Source: Bosea vestrisii (GTDB lineage: Bacteria; Pseudomonadota; Alphaproteobacteria; Rhizobiales; Beijerinckiaceae). From it: a DNA stretch of 64,000 nucleotides. The position numbers and the translations under genes are program-made. The stretch covers positions 124,001 to 188,000 of the forward strand of contig NZ_CP126308.1 in the NCBI RefSeq assembly GCF_030144325.1, in the 5' to 3' direction. The notes below the pieces were generated by a model that saw only the letters and a program-made list of their open reading frames with translations, was not told the DNA's origin and did no database searches. Below are positions 51,977 to 61,117 of the stretch, piece after piece (position 1 is the first letter of the stretch; each line of letters begins with the position of its first letter).

Positions 51977-53206
51977 TCACAAGGGCGTTTTGGCGAGGAT
52001 GGGCTTGATCTTCCGCGCAGCATCGGCGAGCGCGGTCGCAGCAGGCTTGGTGCCGGTGACGGCTTCCTGCATCGCGATCTGGATCGCGCGCGATATCTCC
52101 GGCCATTGCGGATGCGGGCCGCGAGCGCGGGCGCTTTCGAGCTGCTTGCGGTAGATGCCATAGGCCTGCGGCCAGAGCGGGTCGGTGACGGTGACGTCGG
52201 TTCGCGGCGCGAGCCGGCCGGTCTTCCAGCCCTCGTTCAGGATCTTCGGGTCCGACATGAACTCGATGAAGCGGAAGGCGCCGTCGGCCTGCTTGGCGCC
52301 CTTGGGCACGACCCAGTCATAGCCGCCGAGCGCGGAGGCCGCGATATCCTTGCCGGGTTTGACCGGCAGCAGCGCGAGGCGCCACTCGAACTTGGCCTCC
52401 TTCTGCAGGCGCGGCAGCTCCCACGGGCCGCACATCACCATCGCGGCATTGCCGGCCATGAAGGTGTTGGTCACCTCGTACTGGCGCTGGTTGATGACGT
52501 CGCGCGAGGCGACGCCGTCCTTGACCATGCCAGCCCAGAATTCGAGCGCCTCGGTCGCCTCCGGCGTATCGAGCTTGTCGACCGCGCCGCCAGCCTGGTG
52601 CAGGAAGGGCAGGAACTGGAACACGCCCTCCTCGGCCTGCACGGCGCTGAAGCCGAAGCCGTAGACGTTCTTGGCCGGGTCCTTCAGCGCCTTGGCGGCG
52701 TCGAGCAGTTCGGTCCAGGTCTTGGGCGGCTTGTCCGGATCGAGCCCCTTCACCTTGAACATGTCCGCGTTGTAGCAGAGCGCCAGGGTGTTGGCGTCGC
52801 GCGGCACGGCGAAGATGCGCTGCTTCCAGAGGCCGGAGGCCCACGGCCCCTTGAAATAGACGTCCGGCTTCACGACAGCCGATTTGCCGACGCGCTCGGT
52901 CAGGTCGGTCAGCGTGCCCTGCGCCGAGAAGCTGGCGACGACGGGATTGTCGAGCGTCACCAGATCCGGGACCGAGCCGCTGGCGATCGCCTTGATCAGC
53001 TCTGAATCCATCTGCGGCCCGGGCACGATGCGCGGGTCGATGCGGTATTCGCTCTGCGACTCGTTGAAGGCCTTGATGCCGCCATAGATCATGTCGGTCT
53101 CAAGCGTGAACGGGTGCCAAAGACTAATCGTCTTCGGTTGGGCGATTGCCGGACCGGTGATCGCGCATACGATTGCGGCGGCGAATAATCCTGACCTTGT
53201 CAGCAC
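51977..53206 (-). CDS. Sugar ABC transporter substrate-binding protein, module 3
   Basis: This 409-residue periplasmic protein starts with GTG at 53206, behind GGGAGG. A Sec signal peptide (SGLFAAAIVCAITGPAIAQ) precedes ISLWHPFTLETDMIYGGIKA. AVPRDANTLALCYNADMFKV and PKTWTELLDAAKALKDPAKN are family 1 features. It begins the operon that continues through permeases, ThuA-like, Tm-1-like, TIM barrel and SRPBCC genes. Confidence 0.85.
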   Translation of the reverse strand: MLTRSGLFAAAIVCAITGPAIAQPKTISLWHPFTLETDMIYGGIKAFNESQSEYRIDPRIVPGPQMDSELIKAIASGSVPDLVTLDNPVVASFSAQGTLTDLTERVGKSAVVKPDVYFKGPWASGLWKQRIFAVPRDANTLALCYNADMFKVKGLDPDKPPKTWTELLDAAKALKDPAKNVYGFGFSAVQAEEGVFQFLPFLHQAGGAVDKLDTPEATEALEFWAGMVKDGVASRDVINQRQYEVTNTFMAGNAAMVMCGPWELPRLQKEAKFEWRLALLPVKPGKDIAASALGGYDWVVPKGAKQADGAFRFIEFMSDPKILNEGWKTGRLAPRTDVTVTDPLWPQAYGIYRKQLESARARGPHPQWPEISRAIQIAMQEAVTGTKPAATALADAARKIKPILAKTPL

Positions 53207-53594
53207 AATATCCTCCCAGGAGCGCTTTTCTCATTTTTGGTTCTTGGGGCGACTTCACCGGGTCGAGTCCGGGGGCGCAATCCTGTCCACCCCCGCCAAT
53301 GTGTAAAACTGGGCAACGGGGAGGACCCGCGCAGCGGTCGGCCGAGTGCGTCACCGACATCATGGTCGGCGATCGTCAAAGTGCCGTTCTTGCCGCCCGC
53401 TGCTCGCCGGCGCCGACGGCGATAGCAATAATGGCGAAGTGAAGCGGGTTGATTACTGCGGTGCAACGGCATGCCTTTTAACATCATAAGCCACTACCGC
53501 TCTTAGGTGATCGTTCATCACGCCTCATCACATCAAATTCACCCGCGGGTGGAATGGTGTTGGAGGGGGTACGCGTTGGGGACACCGGGCAATC
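53207..53594. other. Intergenic region between module 3 and the GGDEF-EAL gene
   Basis: About 390 bases, divergent promoters for both sides. A GGGGG...CCCCC pair near 53271-53296 could form a hairpin. No consensus sigma-54 promoter (GG-N10-GC in context) was found; the nearest match, TGGACAGGATTGC on the minus strand, has the wrong spacing. Confidence 0.4.
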
Positions 53595-55454
53595 GTGCTG
53601 CAGCTCCAGAACATCATCCTTGAAATGATCGCCAAAGGGGAAGCCCTTGAAGCGACAACGGATCGGCTTTGCCGCGAAATCGAGCTGCATCTGCCGGGCG
53701 TCTGGTGTTCCGTTCTACGGGTGGAGCGCAATGGTCTTCTCTATCCGCTTGCCGGGCCGAGCTTTCCCGACGCATATACCGCTTTGCTGGAAGGATTGAT
53801 GATCGGTCCGCAGGTTGGCTCCTGCGGCAGCGCCGCCTATCTCGGGGCGGGGGTGGCGGTGACCGACATCGCCTCCGATCCCCGGTGGGTCGACTTCAAG
53901 GATCCGGTTCTGGCCTTGGGCCTTAGGGCCTGTTGGTCCTCTCCGATCCAGGCCGCGGACGGCACGGTGCTGGGCACCTTCGCCTTCTATTTTCCGGAGA
54001 AACGGGGCCCTACCCCAAGAGAGCGAAAAGTAGTCGCGTCCTGCGCCTCTTTGTGCGCCATAGCGCTGGAGCGTCACCAGCGCGTAATCGAGCGCGAGCG
54101 CCGTGCCTTCGTCGACGTCCTGACGGACTTGCCCAACCGGGCAGGTTTCGATGGGGCGCTGGAGCGTCTGCCCTGCGCCGAGCCGGGTGCGTGGGCACTG
54201 CTGGCCCTCGACCTCGACAATCTCAAGACCATTAACGACACCTTCGGACACGCAACGGGGGATGCTCTGCTGCAAACGATTGCCTCGCGGGTCAGCGACA
54301 TTGTGGCGCCGGACCGCGTGTTTCGAGTGGGGGGCGACGAGTTCGTTGTCATTCTCCAGGGAGCGGAGGCCATCGGCGATATCGAGCGTGTTGCCCAACG
54401 CATTCGCGAGGCTCTGGCAGTGCCCGCCGAATGCAGCGGTCACATGATCCTGCCGCGAGCCACGATAGGGGGCGCAGTACTGTCACCGGAGGACGCCGAC
54501 GCGACGAGCGTCCGAGACCACGCCGACTATGCCCTCTATGATGCCAAGGACAATGGGCGCGGCGGCTTCGTGCTGTATTCGCCCGGGATTGGGAGTGCGA
54601 TCGAGACTCGGATCGAGGTTATCCGGGATGTCGGCGCGGCCTTGCGCGAAGGCAGGATCGACGCGTTCTACCAACCAATCGTGCGACTCGAGACCCGCGA
54701 GATCGTCGGGCTGGAAGCACTCTGTCGCCTGCGCAAGCCAAGCGGCGAGATCGTGTCAGCGGCCGCTTTCCATCACGCCACGTCCGACGTCGGCATCGCC
54801 TCGCAGCTGACGGAACGGATGATGGCGATCGTCGCTGCCGATGCACGTTCCTGGCTTGCGCAAGGCCTTCCCCTTCAACACGTCGGGATCAACATCACCT
54901 CGGCCGACTTCCATAGCGGTACGCTCTACGCGCGTCTCGAAGCCGCCTTCGGCCGCGAGAACGTTCCGTTGAAACACATCATCCTGGAGGTCACCGAGTC
55001 GGTTTATCTCGGGCAGCGCGATCCGGTCGTGGCGCGTGAGATCAAAGCCTTGCGCGACCATGGCCTGCGTGTCGCGCTGGACGATTTCGGCACCGGCTTC
55101 GCCTCGCTCACGCATCTGCTCACGGTGCCTGTCGATATTATCAAAATCGACAAGACCTTCATTGACCGCCTTGCCAAGGGCGACCCGAGCCTGGCGATCG
55201 TCGAAGGCTTGGTCGACATCGCACGTAAGCTCGACATTTGGATCATCGCCGAGGGCATCGAGGGAGAAGCGCAGGCAAGCCTTCTGACGGATATCGGTTG
55301 CACGTTGGGACAAGGCTACTTGTTCTCGCCAGCGGTGCCCCGCGAGATCGCATCGGATCTGCTGAGGCACTTTGGGCAGTCGCTCGACGGTGAGCTGCGC
55401 AAGCAGATGAGGTGGCGAACGTCGGACATCGCAGTGCGGCGGGCGGCAAGTTGA
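53595..55454 (+). CDS. GAF-GGDEF-EAL cyclic-di-GMP signalling protein
   Basis: This 619-residue protein has three domains. A GAF sensor (about 1-160) contains GSCGSAAYLGAGVAVTDIAS and LRACWSSPIQAADGTVLGTF. A GGDEF domain follows with LTDLPNRAGFDGAL and an intact RVGGDEFVVIL (about residues 245-255). An EAL domain has EALCRLR, VGINITSADF, ILEVTES, ALDDFGTGFASL, IIKIDKTFID and AEGIEGEAQ, so all metal and catalytic residues are present. Both synthesis and breakdown of c-di-GMP are possible. No membrane segment, so it is cytoplasmic. The start is GTG 53595, without an obvious strong ribosome binding site. Confidence 0.88.
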   Translation: MLQLQNIILEMIAKGEALEATTDRLCREIELHLPGVWCSVLRVERNGLLYPLAGPSFPDAYTALLEGLMIGPQVGSCGSAAYLGAGVAVTDIASDPRWVDFKDPVLALGLRACWSSPIQAADGTVLGTFAFYFPEKRGPTPRERKVVASCASLCAIALERHQRVIERERRAFVDVLTDLPNRAGFDGALERLPCAEPGAWALLALDLDNLKTINDTFGHATGDALLQTIASRVSDIVAPDRVFRVGGDEFVVILQGAEAIGDIERVAQRIREALAVPAECSGHMILPRATIGGAVLSPEDADATSVRDHADYALYDAKDNGRGGFVLYSPGIGSAIETRIEVIRDVGAALREGRIDAFYQPIVRLETREIVGLEALCRLRKPSGEIVSAAAFHHATSDVGIASQLTERMMAIVAADARSWLAQGLPLQHVGINITSADFHSGTLYARLEAAFGRENVPLKHIILEVTESVYLGQRDPVVAREIKALRDHGLRVALDDFGTGFASLTHLLTVPVDIIKIDKTFIDRLAKGDPSLAIVEGLVDIARKLDIWIIAEGIEGEAQASLLTDIGCTLGQGYLFSPAVPREIASDLLRHFGQSLDGELRKQMRWRTSDIAVRRAAS

Positions 55455-55983
55455 GTTTCAATGTCGCCACTAGCCCTAGTCTGAAAGGCTTTTTTAAGGG
55501 CTGTCCAAAGGTGCCGAGCTCGCAAATCTCGGAGCTTCAGGGCGGCTCGATCGCTAAGGCGGCCTACAAGCTCGCAGCCGACAAAAGCAAGGTCTTGGCG
55601 CCAATCCATATTTCCGGGCTCCCGTACGGGCTGGATGTTGAGTCCTCGGGGGCAAACGTTTGGTATGCAATCAGTATCGACCAGCTGACGAAGAAGTTGA
55701 TTGATTTCGGCGGGTTTGGTCACCGCAATCGCTTACGAACCCGTCCGTCTCCCTAGCGCTGATCCAGCCGGACAGGGCCGATTATCTCATCGGCAAGCGC
55801 AAGAGCTGCGCTGCCTCTAGCCGAAAAGCACAGCTGGCGATCGGATCGGCTCGCTGGCCCGTCATGTCCATCTATCATATTTTTATGATCAAATCATACC
55901 TTATTGAACACATATTAATGTACATTATTTCTTGATATGATCATATATAAGTGCTAAGCACCTCCTCGATTGGACACATAATT
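55455..55983. other. Intergenic region before the mobile mystery pair
   Basis: About 530 bases. The first 380 hold no supportable gene. The last 110 are strikingly AT-rich and carry an array of ATCATA/TATGAT half-sites (see separate entry), unlike the GC-rich surroundings. Confidence 0.5.
55874..55946 (+). promoter_or_regulatory. Operator array upstream of the MmyA/MmyB genes
   Basis: The hexamer ATCATA or its complement TATGAT occurs at 55874-55879, 55884-55889, 55893-55898 and twice in the perfect 12-bp palindrome ATATGATCATAT (55935-55946). The first two form an inverted repeat around TTTT. The array ends 38 bases before the MmyA start and overlaps likely promoter elements (TATATAAG at 55943). 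It is consistent with autoregulation by the HTH protein MmyA. Confidence 0.5.
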
Positions 55984-56448
55984 ATGAACCCTAATCAGAC
56001 TGCCCTGGCACGCAAGCAACTGGAGCGACGTGTCGCGCCCTTGCGCGACCTCAACGTCGTCGCTCCACCTCGCGGCTGGATGAGAGCCATCCGCGACGCT
56101 CTGGGCATGAGCACACGGCAGCTCGCCGCTCGCATGAAGGCCGCTCCCTCCCGCGTTCCTGCGATCGAGAAGGCGGAAGTCTCCGGCGCGACGACGATCA
56201 GGACACTGCGCGAAGCAGCCGCGGCGATGAACTGCACGTTCGTCTACGCTTTCGTCCCAACCAAGCCCCTCGACGAAATCCTGCGCGACCGCGCCGCTCA
56301 AAAAGCGGGGCGGGACATCGCGCGCCTCGACCACACCATGCGGCTGGAAAACCAGGCACTCCTGAAGTCGGATCTCGATGACGAGCAGCGCCGCGTGATC
56401 GACGTCATCCTCTCAGGCTCATCGCGCAGCCTTTGGGACGACGACTGA
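55984..56448 (+). CDS. Mobile mystery protein A (Xre-type HTH, antitoxin-like)
   Basis: This 154-residue protein matches the mobile mystery protein A family: NQTALARKQLERRVAPLRDL at the N-terminus, then the HTH GWMRAIRDALGMSTRQLAAR with RVPAIEKAEVSGATTIRTLR, and FVYAFVPTKPLDEILRDRA. The last block is typical of the family. It is always followed by the Fic protein MmyB, and the two probably act as a toxin-antitoxin-like pair. ATG 55984 was chosen over 55951 because homology begins there and the AT-rich operator region lies upstream. Confidence 0.85.
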   Translation: MNPNQTALARKQLERRVAPLRDLNVVAPPRGWMRAIRDALGMSTRQLAARMKAAPSRVPAIEKAEVSGATTIRTLREAAAAMNCTFVYAFVPTKPLDEILRDRAAQKAGRDIARLDHTMRLENQALLKSDLDDEQRRVIDVILSGSSRSLWDDD

Positions 56449-56453
56449 TCGCC

Positions 56454-57044
56454 ATGCCCGACCCGCTATTCGAAGAGGACGATGACGCCAATACGCCGCT
56501 GACCGCGGAGGAACGCGAGCAACTCATCCCAGCCTACATCACGTTACGACATGAATTGAACGAGGCCGAGCAGGTCAATATCGGCGAGGCGCTGCGCTGG
56601 GCTAGGTCGCGCAAGCGCGACGTTCTTGATCAGGCCTTCCTGAACGATTTGCACAAACGCATGTTCGGCGGCGTCTGGCGCTGGGCCGGGCAATATCGCA
56701 CGACCGCGCGCAACATCGGCGTCGACGCCTATCGCATTGCGATGGATGTCCGGCAGCTCGTCGACGATGCGCGCTACTGGGTCGAGCATGGGACCTATCC
56801 GCCCGACGAAATCGCCGTGCGGTTCAGCCATCGCCTTGTCGCCATCCATCCTTTTCCCAATGGCAACGGACGGCTCTCTCGCCTCGTCGGCGACCTCCTT
56901 GCTCGCCAACTCGGCCAACCCGTTTTCTCCTGGGGGCGCACGAACGTGATCGATGCAGGCGCGACCCGCGCTCACTATGTCGAGGCGCTGCGGGCGGCCG
57001 ATAACCACGATATCGAGCCGTTGCTTCTCTTCGCCCGTTCCTAG
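56454..57044 (+). CDS. Mobile mystery protein B (Fic/DOC domain AMP-transferase)
   Basis: This 196-residue Fic protein has the complete active-site motif VAIHPFPNGNGRLSRLVG (HPF.NGNGR) and an upstream FLNDLHKRMFGGVWRWAGQY block. The family opening ITLRHELNEAEQVNI is also present. Fic enzymes transfer AMP or related groups to target proteins. The intact histidine and P-loop-like NGNGR suggest activity, presumably restrained by MmyA. It starts 5 bases after the mmyA stop. Confidence 0.85.
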   Translation: MPDPLFEEDDDANTPLTAEEREQLIPAYITLRHELNEAEQVNIGEALRWARSRKRDVLDQAFLNDLHKRMFGGVWRWAGQYRTTARNIGVDAYRIAMDVRQLVDDARYWVEHGTYPPDEIAVRFSHRLVAIHPFPNGNGRLSRLVGDLLARQLGQPVFSWGRTNVIDAGATRAHYVEALRAADNHDIEPLLLFARS

Positions 57045-57186
57045 ACCGGCCACGAGCGAGGCGAACTCCGACCACGTTGCCCATCATCGGTCGCGAAAGC
57101 CCTCCCGGCCTCGTCGCGACGGTGCAATCGCGCCGTCGGGCAACCCGCCAGGCCGAAGCCAGGGGCGGTTGAGGCACAGCCAAAAA

Positions 57187-57215
57187 AGGCCGGCATCCAT
57201 AAAGGATGCCGGCCT
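57187..57215 (-). terminator. Strong rho-independent terminator
   Basis: AGGCCGGCATCC and GGATGCCGGCCT form a perfect 12-bp stem with a 5-base loop. On the minus strand it is followed by a TTTTTT run. No minus-strand gene lies close upstream, so it may end the htpG transcript after a long 3' region or protect against read-through toward the Fic gene. Confidence 0.7.
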
Positions 57216-57316
57216 GAAGGTTTGAAACATCCAGCGTTGCCGCCAAACATTTCAGAGGGGAACGGCTAAAACGAACTCAGCTCGGGAGGAGACAGCAGAG
57301 CCCGTTCCGAACAACC

Positions 57317-57349
57317 GCAACTGCGATGATATGCGGCAGTTGCCTTTTT
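57317..57349 (+). terminator. Plus-strand terminator-like hairpin
   Basis: GCAACTGC (57317-57324) and GCAGTTGC (57336-57343) pair with an 11-base loop and are followed by CTTTTT. It may end transcription of the MmyA/MmyB operon, 270 bases after its stop. Confidence 0.45.
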
Positions 57350-57697
57350 GCAATGCAACATCAGCCGCCTTCGCCATGCGCCGGGAGCATGAATTTGCCC
57401 ACAAACCCGCCATGATGCTGCTAATGGCTTCGCGGCCGCTCAGCTTACAACACGTTTCGATCCTGTTATCGGCTTTGCTTTGCTCGGCTCGCGCTTCGTC
57501 ATGGCCGGTTTGGCGGGCTCAGTCCGAGTTGAGATGTGCCGAACCTCCTGGCGAATCCAACTCCTCGATGGAAGCTTGCAGCCGTCGGGGAAGCTGCGTC
57601 GACGGGCGTCGGATCGCGGGCGATGATTTTAGCTTGCAGCGGCACCGAAGAAAACCATCGCCCGATGTTCATTCGGTGCCGACGCAGCTCGCAAGAC

Positions 57698-59569
57698 CTA
57701 ATGAAGCGATAGGGCCATCAATCGTCCGAGCCGCTCGGCAAAGAGCTGCGCATCGCCGGGGCGCTCTCCATCCAGAATGCGGGCCTCGTCGAGCAGAAGA
57801 TGGGCCAAGTCGTTGCGCAACGCATCGTCCTGCGATCCGGCGAGCTTCAGCATGAGCGCGTGCTGGGGATTGACCTCGAGGATCGGCTTGGCTGTGCTGT
57901 CGAGCCGCCCTGCAGCGGAGAGCAGCCTCTCGAATTGCCGGTCCGGGCCCCTGTCGGGCGCCACGAGACACACCGCGCTATCGGTCAGGCGATCGGACGC
58001 TCGGACATCGGCGACTTCGGCTCCGAGAATCTGTTTGAGTGAACCGATCAGTGCGCCAACCTCTGGCGAGGTTTCGGCTGAAGGCGACGGCTCGCCGCTG
58101 GCCAGCGGGATCAGTCCGAGATCGGCTGCACCCTGGGTGATCGACTTGAACGGTTTGCCCTCGAAATCGGGCGCGTTCGACACCCAGAAGCTATCGACCT
58201 GATCGTTCAGCAGGAGAACCTCGATCCCGCGTGCGCGAAACCCTTCGAGCTGCGGCGATGCCGAAATCCGGGCGAGGTCGTCGCCGACGATGTAATAGTT
58301 TGCCGTCTGGTTCTCCCTCAGGGCACCAACATAGTCCTTAAGGCTGCGCAGGCCTTCACCCGAGGCCGTCGTCCTGAAGCGCGAAAGCCCAAGCAGCTGC
58401 TCGCGTCGCTCAAAATCCTCGTAAAGTCCTTCCTTCACGACCGCGCCGAAGTTCTCCCATATCGTCGCGAAGGTGTCCGGCTCGTTCTCGGCCAGCTTGC
58501 CGAGATCGGACAGGATCCGGTTGGTGACGCCCTTTTTGATCGCGGCAAGCAGCGGACTGTCCTGAATCATCTCGCGCGAAACGTTCAATGGCAGATCGGA
58601 CGTATCGACCAGCCCCCGCACGAAGCGAAGATAGCGCGGTAGCAACTCTGCTTCGTCCGTGATGAAAATCCGCTTCACATAGCTTCATCCGACCTTTGCG
58701 GTCGGGATCGAACAGATCGAACGGCTTGCTGCCGGGGATGAAGGCGAGCGTCGTGTATTCGTGGCGGCCCTCCGCACGGAAATGCACCGTCGCTGCCGGC
58801 TCGTCATATTGCCAGCCACGCTGCGGTAGAAGTCGGTATAGTCCGCAGCGGTGATTTCGCTCTTGGGCTTAGTCCAGAGCGCCGCGCCATCCGCGAGCGA
58901 GGTCGGCTCTGCTCCGGGTTTTTCCACCAGCGTGATCGGCACCGGAACATGGCCCGACTGAGCCTTGACGATACGCTCCAGTGTCCAGCGCTCGGTATAG
59001 CTCTTCGCGTCATCCAGGAGACTGACTGTCACGCGGGTGCCGCGTGAGGGAGCATCTTCGAGCGCTGCGGGTGCGATAGAAAACTCTCCCTTGCCGTCGG
59101 AAGTCCAACGCCAAGCTTCCTCGCTGCCGGCACGGCGGCTGACGACGTCGACCTCACCTGCGACCATGAAAGCGGAATAGAAACCAATGCCGAACTGTCC
59201 GATGAGCTGAGCGCCTTCCTTGCCCTTCGCCGCCTCGACCTGCTCCATGAAGGCACGCGTGCCCGAGCGCGCGATTGTGCCGAGAGCCTCGATCATCTCA
59301 TCGCGGCTCATGCCAATGCCGTTGTCGTTGATCGAGAGCGTCCCTGCCTCCGCGTCGGCGGCAATGGAGATGGCGAGTTTTTCACCGTCCTCGATCAATG
59401 CTGGCTTTCCTATGGCCTCGTAGCGCAACTTCTCGCGGGCATCGGCGGCATTCGAGATCAGTTCGCGCAGGAAGACGTCCCGGTCGGAATAAACGGAATG
59501 CACCATCATAGGCAGAAGGCGCGACACATCGGCTTCGAAACTGCGGTTTTCCGTGGTTGCGGTCGTCAT
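57698..59569 (-). pseudogene. htpG: Hsp90 chaperone HtpG, split by two frameshifts
   Basis: The reading frame from 59569 gives a normal HtpG N-terminal ATPase domain (ELISNAADAREKLRYEA, INDNGIGMSRDEMIEALG, IGQFGIGFYSAFMVAGEVDV) up to FYRSVAGN at about 58812. The next 40 residues of the family (YDEPAATVHFRAEGRHEYTT, then FDLFDPDRKGRMKL) continue in another frame. Near 58682 the frame returns to the original and runs as VKRIFITDEAELLPRYLRF to the end. The first event looks like loss of one base (GGCAATAT for GGCCAATAT), the second like loss of two (AAGCTATGTG). Together they remove three bases, but a stop (TGA) falls between them in the original frame. Without correction the protein ends at about 294 residues, lacking the middle and dimerisation domains. 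Sequencing errors are a serious alternative. Confidence 0.8.
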
Positions 59570-59995
59570 GCCGGTGCTCGAACCTCAAGATGGTTGCGCC
59601 CGATTTGGACGTGTCAGAATTGGTTTTCAAGGGCCGAGAGAAAGACGCTTTCTTCGTGTCGCGAACTCCATACGGCGATCCGCCATTGCCTGCCCGACAA
59701 GAGCGCGAGTCTCGGTTAAGGGCACGATCAGCCGATTGCGGCGCATCAGCGCATCTGGCGGCGCTGTCGAAGTTCTTCTCTATCGAAAACAGGAGGTGGG
59801 TTGTCGGCTGAGGGTTCCTGCTGCGCCAGCAGCGGACACTGGCAAACCGCCCGACAGCAGTCGTCAGACGGATCCATCCAATGTGTCTTGGACAGGAGCC
59901 GATCACATTGCGGAGTGGGGCACGGATGACTCATGGCTGTCATGTCGCGAGGCCATTCTCAGGATCGCTCCGCTTCAACTAAGCTGCATGGCATC
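59570..59995. other. Divergent intergenic region htpG/Sel1 gene
   Basis: About 425 bases. Plus-strand frames here lack family resemblance. It should contain the htpG promoter. No consensus heat-shock element (TTAGCACTC-type CIRCE) was seen. Confidence 0.35.
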
Positions 59996-61117
59996 ATGCT
60001 GCGCCTGCGTTTCGCTGTCTTCGCCCTTTTGTCGTTCGCCGGCCAGTCCGTGCTGGCGATCGACATCGTCGAAATCCGCAAGCGCGCCGAGCAGGGCGAC
60101 GCCGTTGCGCTGTTCGAGCTTGGCAAGGCCTACCAGACCGGCGACAGCGTCCCACGCGACCAGCAGCGCGCATTCAGCTACTATGAGCGAGCTGCGGAAC
60201 GCGACTATTGGCCGGCAGTCAATAATCTCGCCGCCGCTCTTGAACGCGGCGATGGTGTGCAGGCCAATACAGTGCGGGCCGAAGCGCTCTACGAGCGTGC
60301 GGCCGCGGCCGGCAATATGGTCGCGCAGTACAATCTCGCCACGCTGTTGCTTAAGCGGCAAGGCGGCGGGGATGAAGCCCGCGCCGTCGCACTGTTTCGC
60401 AAGGCGGCAGAGCAGGGGCATATCAACGCACAGATCGGGCTTGCCGGTATGTTGCAGGCCGGGCGCGGCGTCACTGCCGACCCTGGCATGGCGCTGGACT
60501 GGCTGCGCAAGGCGGCGGGCACCGGCTGCATCCCGGCCAAGACCGCGCTGGCCTTTGCCTATCATCGCGGGAACGGCACCCCGGCCAATCTTCCCGCTGC
60601 GATCGCACTCTATCGCGAGGCCGCAGAGGCCGGCGATGCGACGGCCCAGTACAATCTCGGCCTGCGTTACGCCCGCGGCGAAGGCGTTGTTCGCGACGAC
60701 GGCATCGCTCTGGGCTGGTTTCGCAAGGCTGCGGACCAGGATTTTCCACATGCGCTCAATGCCCTAGGCGTTCTCTATGCCCGCGGTACGGTCGCGCCGC
60801 AGAACCTGGCCGAGGCGCTGCGGCTTTACCGGCTCGCAGCCGAGCGCGGCAACGTCGACGGGCAGACCAATCTCGGCATCGCCTATCGTGACGGCACGCG
60901 CGTCAAGGCGGATCCCGTCCAGGCGGCGATGTGGCTGATGCTGGCAGCCGCGCAACCATCCGGCGAGGATGCGCGAAAGGCTCTGTCGGGGCTCAAGGAG
61001 AAGCTAGCACCGAACCAGCTGAACACGGCGCAGGAGATGGCCGGCCGTTGGAAGGCGCGTCCACCCGCGCAAGGCAGCAATTCGGCGAAGGAGACTCGTA
61101 GATGCGAGAACGGTTGA
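59996..61117 (+). CDS. Exported Sel1-repeat protein
   Basis: This 373-residue protein has a signal peptide (MLRLRFAVFALLSFAGQSVL then AID). About eight to nine Sel1-like repeats follow, for example FELGKAYQTGDSVPRDQQRA, YNLGLRYARGEGVVRDDGIA and TNLGIAYRDGTRVKADPVQA. Sel1 repeats form helical solenoids that bind proteins. Such proteins act in envelope processes or host interaction. ATG 59996 is chosen because it starts the signal peptide. The end overlaps the next gene by 16 bases, implying joint translation. Confidence 0.82.
   Translation: MLRLRFAVFALLSFAGQSVLAIDIVEIRKRAEQGDAVALFELGKAYQTGDSVPRDQQRAFSYYERAAERDYWPAVNNLAAALERGDGVQANTVRAEALYERAAAAGNMVAQYNLATLLLKRQGGGDEARAVALFRKAAEQGHINAQIGLAGMLQAGRGVTADPGMALDWLRKAAGTGCIPAKTALAFAYHRGNGTPANLPAAIALYREAAEAGDATAQYNLGLRYARGEGVVRDDGIALGWFRKAADQDFPHALNALGVLYARGTVAPQNLAEALRLYRLAAERGNVDGQTNLGIAYRDGTRVKADPVQAAMWLMLAAAQPSGEDARKALSGLKEKLAPNQLNTAQEMAGRWKARPPAQGSNSAKETRRCENG

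Larger units (their letters stand above)
57045..57697. other. Intergenic region with hairpins between the Fic gene and htpG
   Basis: About 650 bases without a gene. It contains a strong minus-strand terminator (57187-57215), a plus-strand terminator-like hairpin (57317-57349) and a 10-bp inverted repeat CGGCACCGAA/TTCGGTGCCG (57640-57649 and 57672-57681) just downstream of htpG. The frames present have wrong-frame composition. Confidence 0.5.

Noticed and set aside
53250..53300. A possible sigma-54 promoter (TGGACAGGATTGC, minus strand) before the module 3 operon
   Set aside because: The spacing between GG and GC is 8 bases instead of 10, and the regulator in the island lacks the GAFTGA loop, so a sigma-54 promoter is not supported.
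55412..55756. A 114-codon plus-strand frame after the GGDEF-EAL gene
   Set aside because: It starts inside the upstream gene and shows no family, ribosome binding site or convincing codon bias.
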